From the NCBI GenBank assembly GCA_012511845.1, contig JAAZFF010000020.1:1-14838 (forward strand): a stretch of 14,838 bases of DNA, given 5' to 3'. How positions within the stretch are numbered: position 1 is the stretch's first letter; every line of letters starts with the position of its first letter. The stretch comes from Lentisphaerota bacterium (GTDB lineage Bacteria > Verrucomicrobiota > Kiritimatiellia > RFP12 > UBA3636). Shown here in pieces: positions 14,061 through 14,838 of this stretch. Position numbers and translations under genes: made by a program. A model generated the notes under the pieces. That model ran no database searches and was not told the origin of the DNA. It saw only the letters and a program-made list of their open reading frames with translations.

Positions 14061-14838
14061 GTCGCGCCCTTCGCGGGCGCGTGAATTGAAACCCTTCAAC
14101 TTTGCTATCCTTAACAACTAGTTGCGTCGCGCCCTTCGCGGGCGCGTGAATTGAAACCTCCACGCCAAGCGTAAGAGCGTCTTCACCAATGTCGCGCCCT
14201 TCGCGGGCGCGTGAATTGAAACATATTTCTGCAACCTTCCCTTGTCTATAGTAGGTCGCGCCCTTCGCGGGCGCGTGAATTGAAACATTTGCATAATCCT
14301 TATATAAATCATAGTCTGGGTCGCGCCCTTCGCGGGCGCGTGAATTGAAACATAACATCGTTACTATCTAGGTTATCAGGTTTGTCGCGCCCTTCGCGGG
14401 CGCGTGAATTGAAACTATTCGCTTTTTAGGAGATGCAAGGATAGCTTGTCGCGCCCTTCGCGGGCGCGTGAATTGAAACATTCCTCTGTTTCCTTTAGAA
14501 GTCCAACCCCAAGTCGCGCCCTTCGCGGGCGCGTGAATTGAAACACAAATAATTATCCTTGTTCTGTAAGTCGTTGAGTCGCGCCCTTCGCGGGCGCGTG
14601 AATTGAAACTCGTAATTCGGGTCGACATCAAAAATAGATACACGTCGCGCCCTTCGCGGGCGCGTGAATTGAAACAAACTGAAATGTTTTACAGTATAAA
14701 CACGGATGTCGCGCCCTTCGCGGGCGCGTGAATTGAAACTAGCGACTTGCAGGCGGACCTGCAGAAGCTAGGCGTCGCGCCCTTCGCGGGCGCGTGAATT
14801 GAAACCAAAGCCAAACAAAAACGGGACGAATAAGCCAA
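14061..14838 (+). CRISPR. Type I-C CRISPR array, 12 identical repeats, continues past the window
   Basis: Repeats of 32 nt start at 14061, 14126, 14191, 14255, 14320, 14384, 14448, 14513, 14578, 14644, 14708 and 14774. All twelve are identical by eye. They begin GTCGCGCCC and end GTGAATTGAAAC, with a CGCGCCC/GGGCGCG stem around TTCGC. The eleven complete spacers are 32-34 nt. After the last repeat (ending 14805) exactly 33 nt remain, so a twelfth spacer may end at the window edge. The leader side has no degenerate repeat. Repeat orientation and leader place transcription on the + strand. Cas5d should cut after the stem, leaving the 11-nt handle TGAATTGAAAC. Confidence 0.99.

Noticed and set aside
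14047..14677. Long minus-strand open frames across the CRISPR array
   Set aside because: The repeat has TGA in two + frames but no stop on the minus strand, so spurious frames run through. The peptides are just the repeat translated in different frames.

Overview
The window is almost entirely one CRISPR-Cas locus read on the + strand. It comes from a bacterium of moderate G+C, probably Gram-negative. The 32-nt repeat with a GC-rich stem and a GTGAATTGAAAC end, plus the Cas5/Cas8/Cas7/Cas4/Cas1/Cas2 set without Cas6, is classic type I-C. A four-helix-bundle gene between palindromic repeats is compatible with, but does not prove, a Desulfobacterota-like or similar environmental genome.

Layout. 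Positions 1-4572 hold a canonical I-C effector module: the 3' part of cas3, a possible 40-codon ORF, cas5, cas8 (with an internal cas11 start) and cas7. Positions 4573-5600 hold a four-helix-bundle/zinc-ribbon gene between two long inverted repeats that resemble REPIN elements. Positions 5601-5913 are non-coding and look regulatory. Positions 5914-11639 hold a second, divergent I-C-like effector module in a different order: cas5, cas8, a free-standing cas11, cas7 and a full-length cas3. A truncated fic-like fragment follows. Positions 11780-13883 are the adaptation genes cas4-cas1-cas2. After a 177-bp leader comes an array of 12 identical repeats running to the window edge.

The usual I-C order is cas3-5-8-7-4-1-2-array, so the second module and the repeat-flanked gene appear to have been placed between cas7 and cas4. 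A copy of the palindromic repeat lies at each edge of that block: one starts 8 nt after the cas7 stop, and one is built into the 5' end of cas4. Two Cascade complexes therefore seem to share one adaptation module and one visible array.

The most notable signal lies upstream of the second module. A hairpin followed by GGGTTGAAAC, like the repeat's 3' handle, is followed by a 16-nt guide-like sequence. That sequence matches the opposite strand of the operon's own promoter region (5607-5622) at 14 of 16 positions. The two mismatches fall at positions 6 and 12, the positions Cascade flips out of pairing. A hairpin resembling the array repeat stem follows. This is the layout of a mini-CRISPR encoding a Cas-regulating RNA (CreR/CreA type), which I know from I-B, I-E and V-A systems but not from an I-C-like module.
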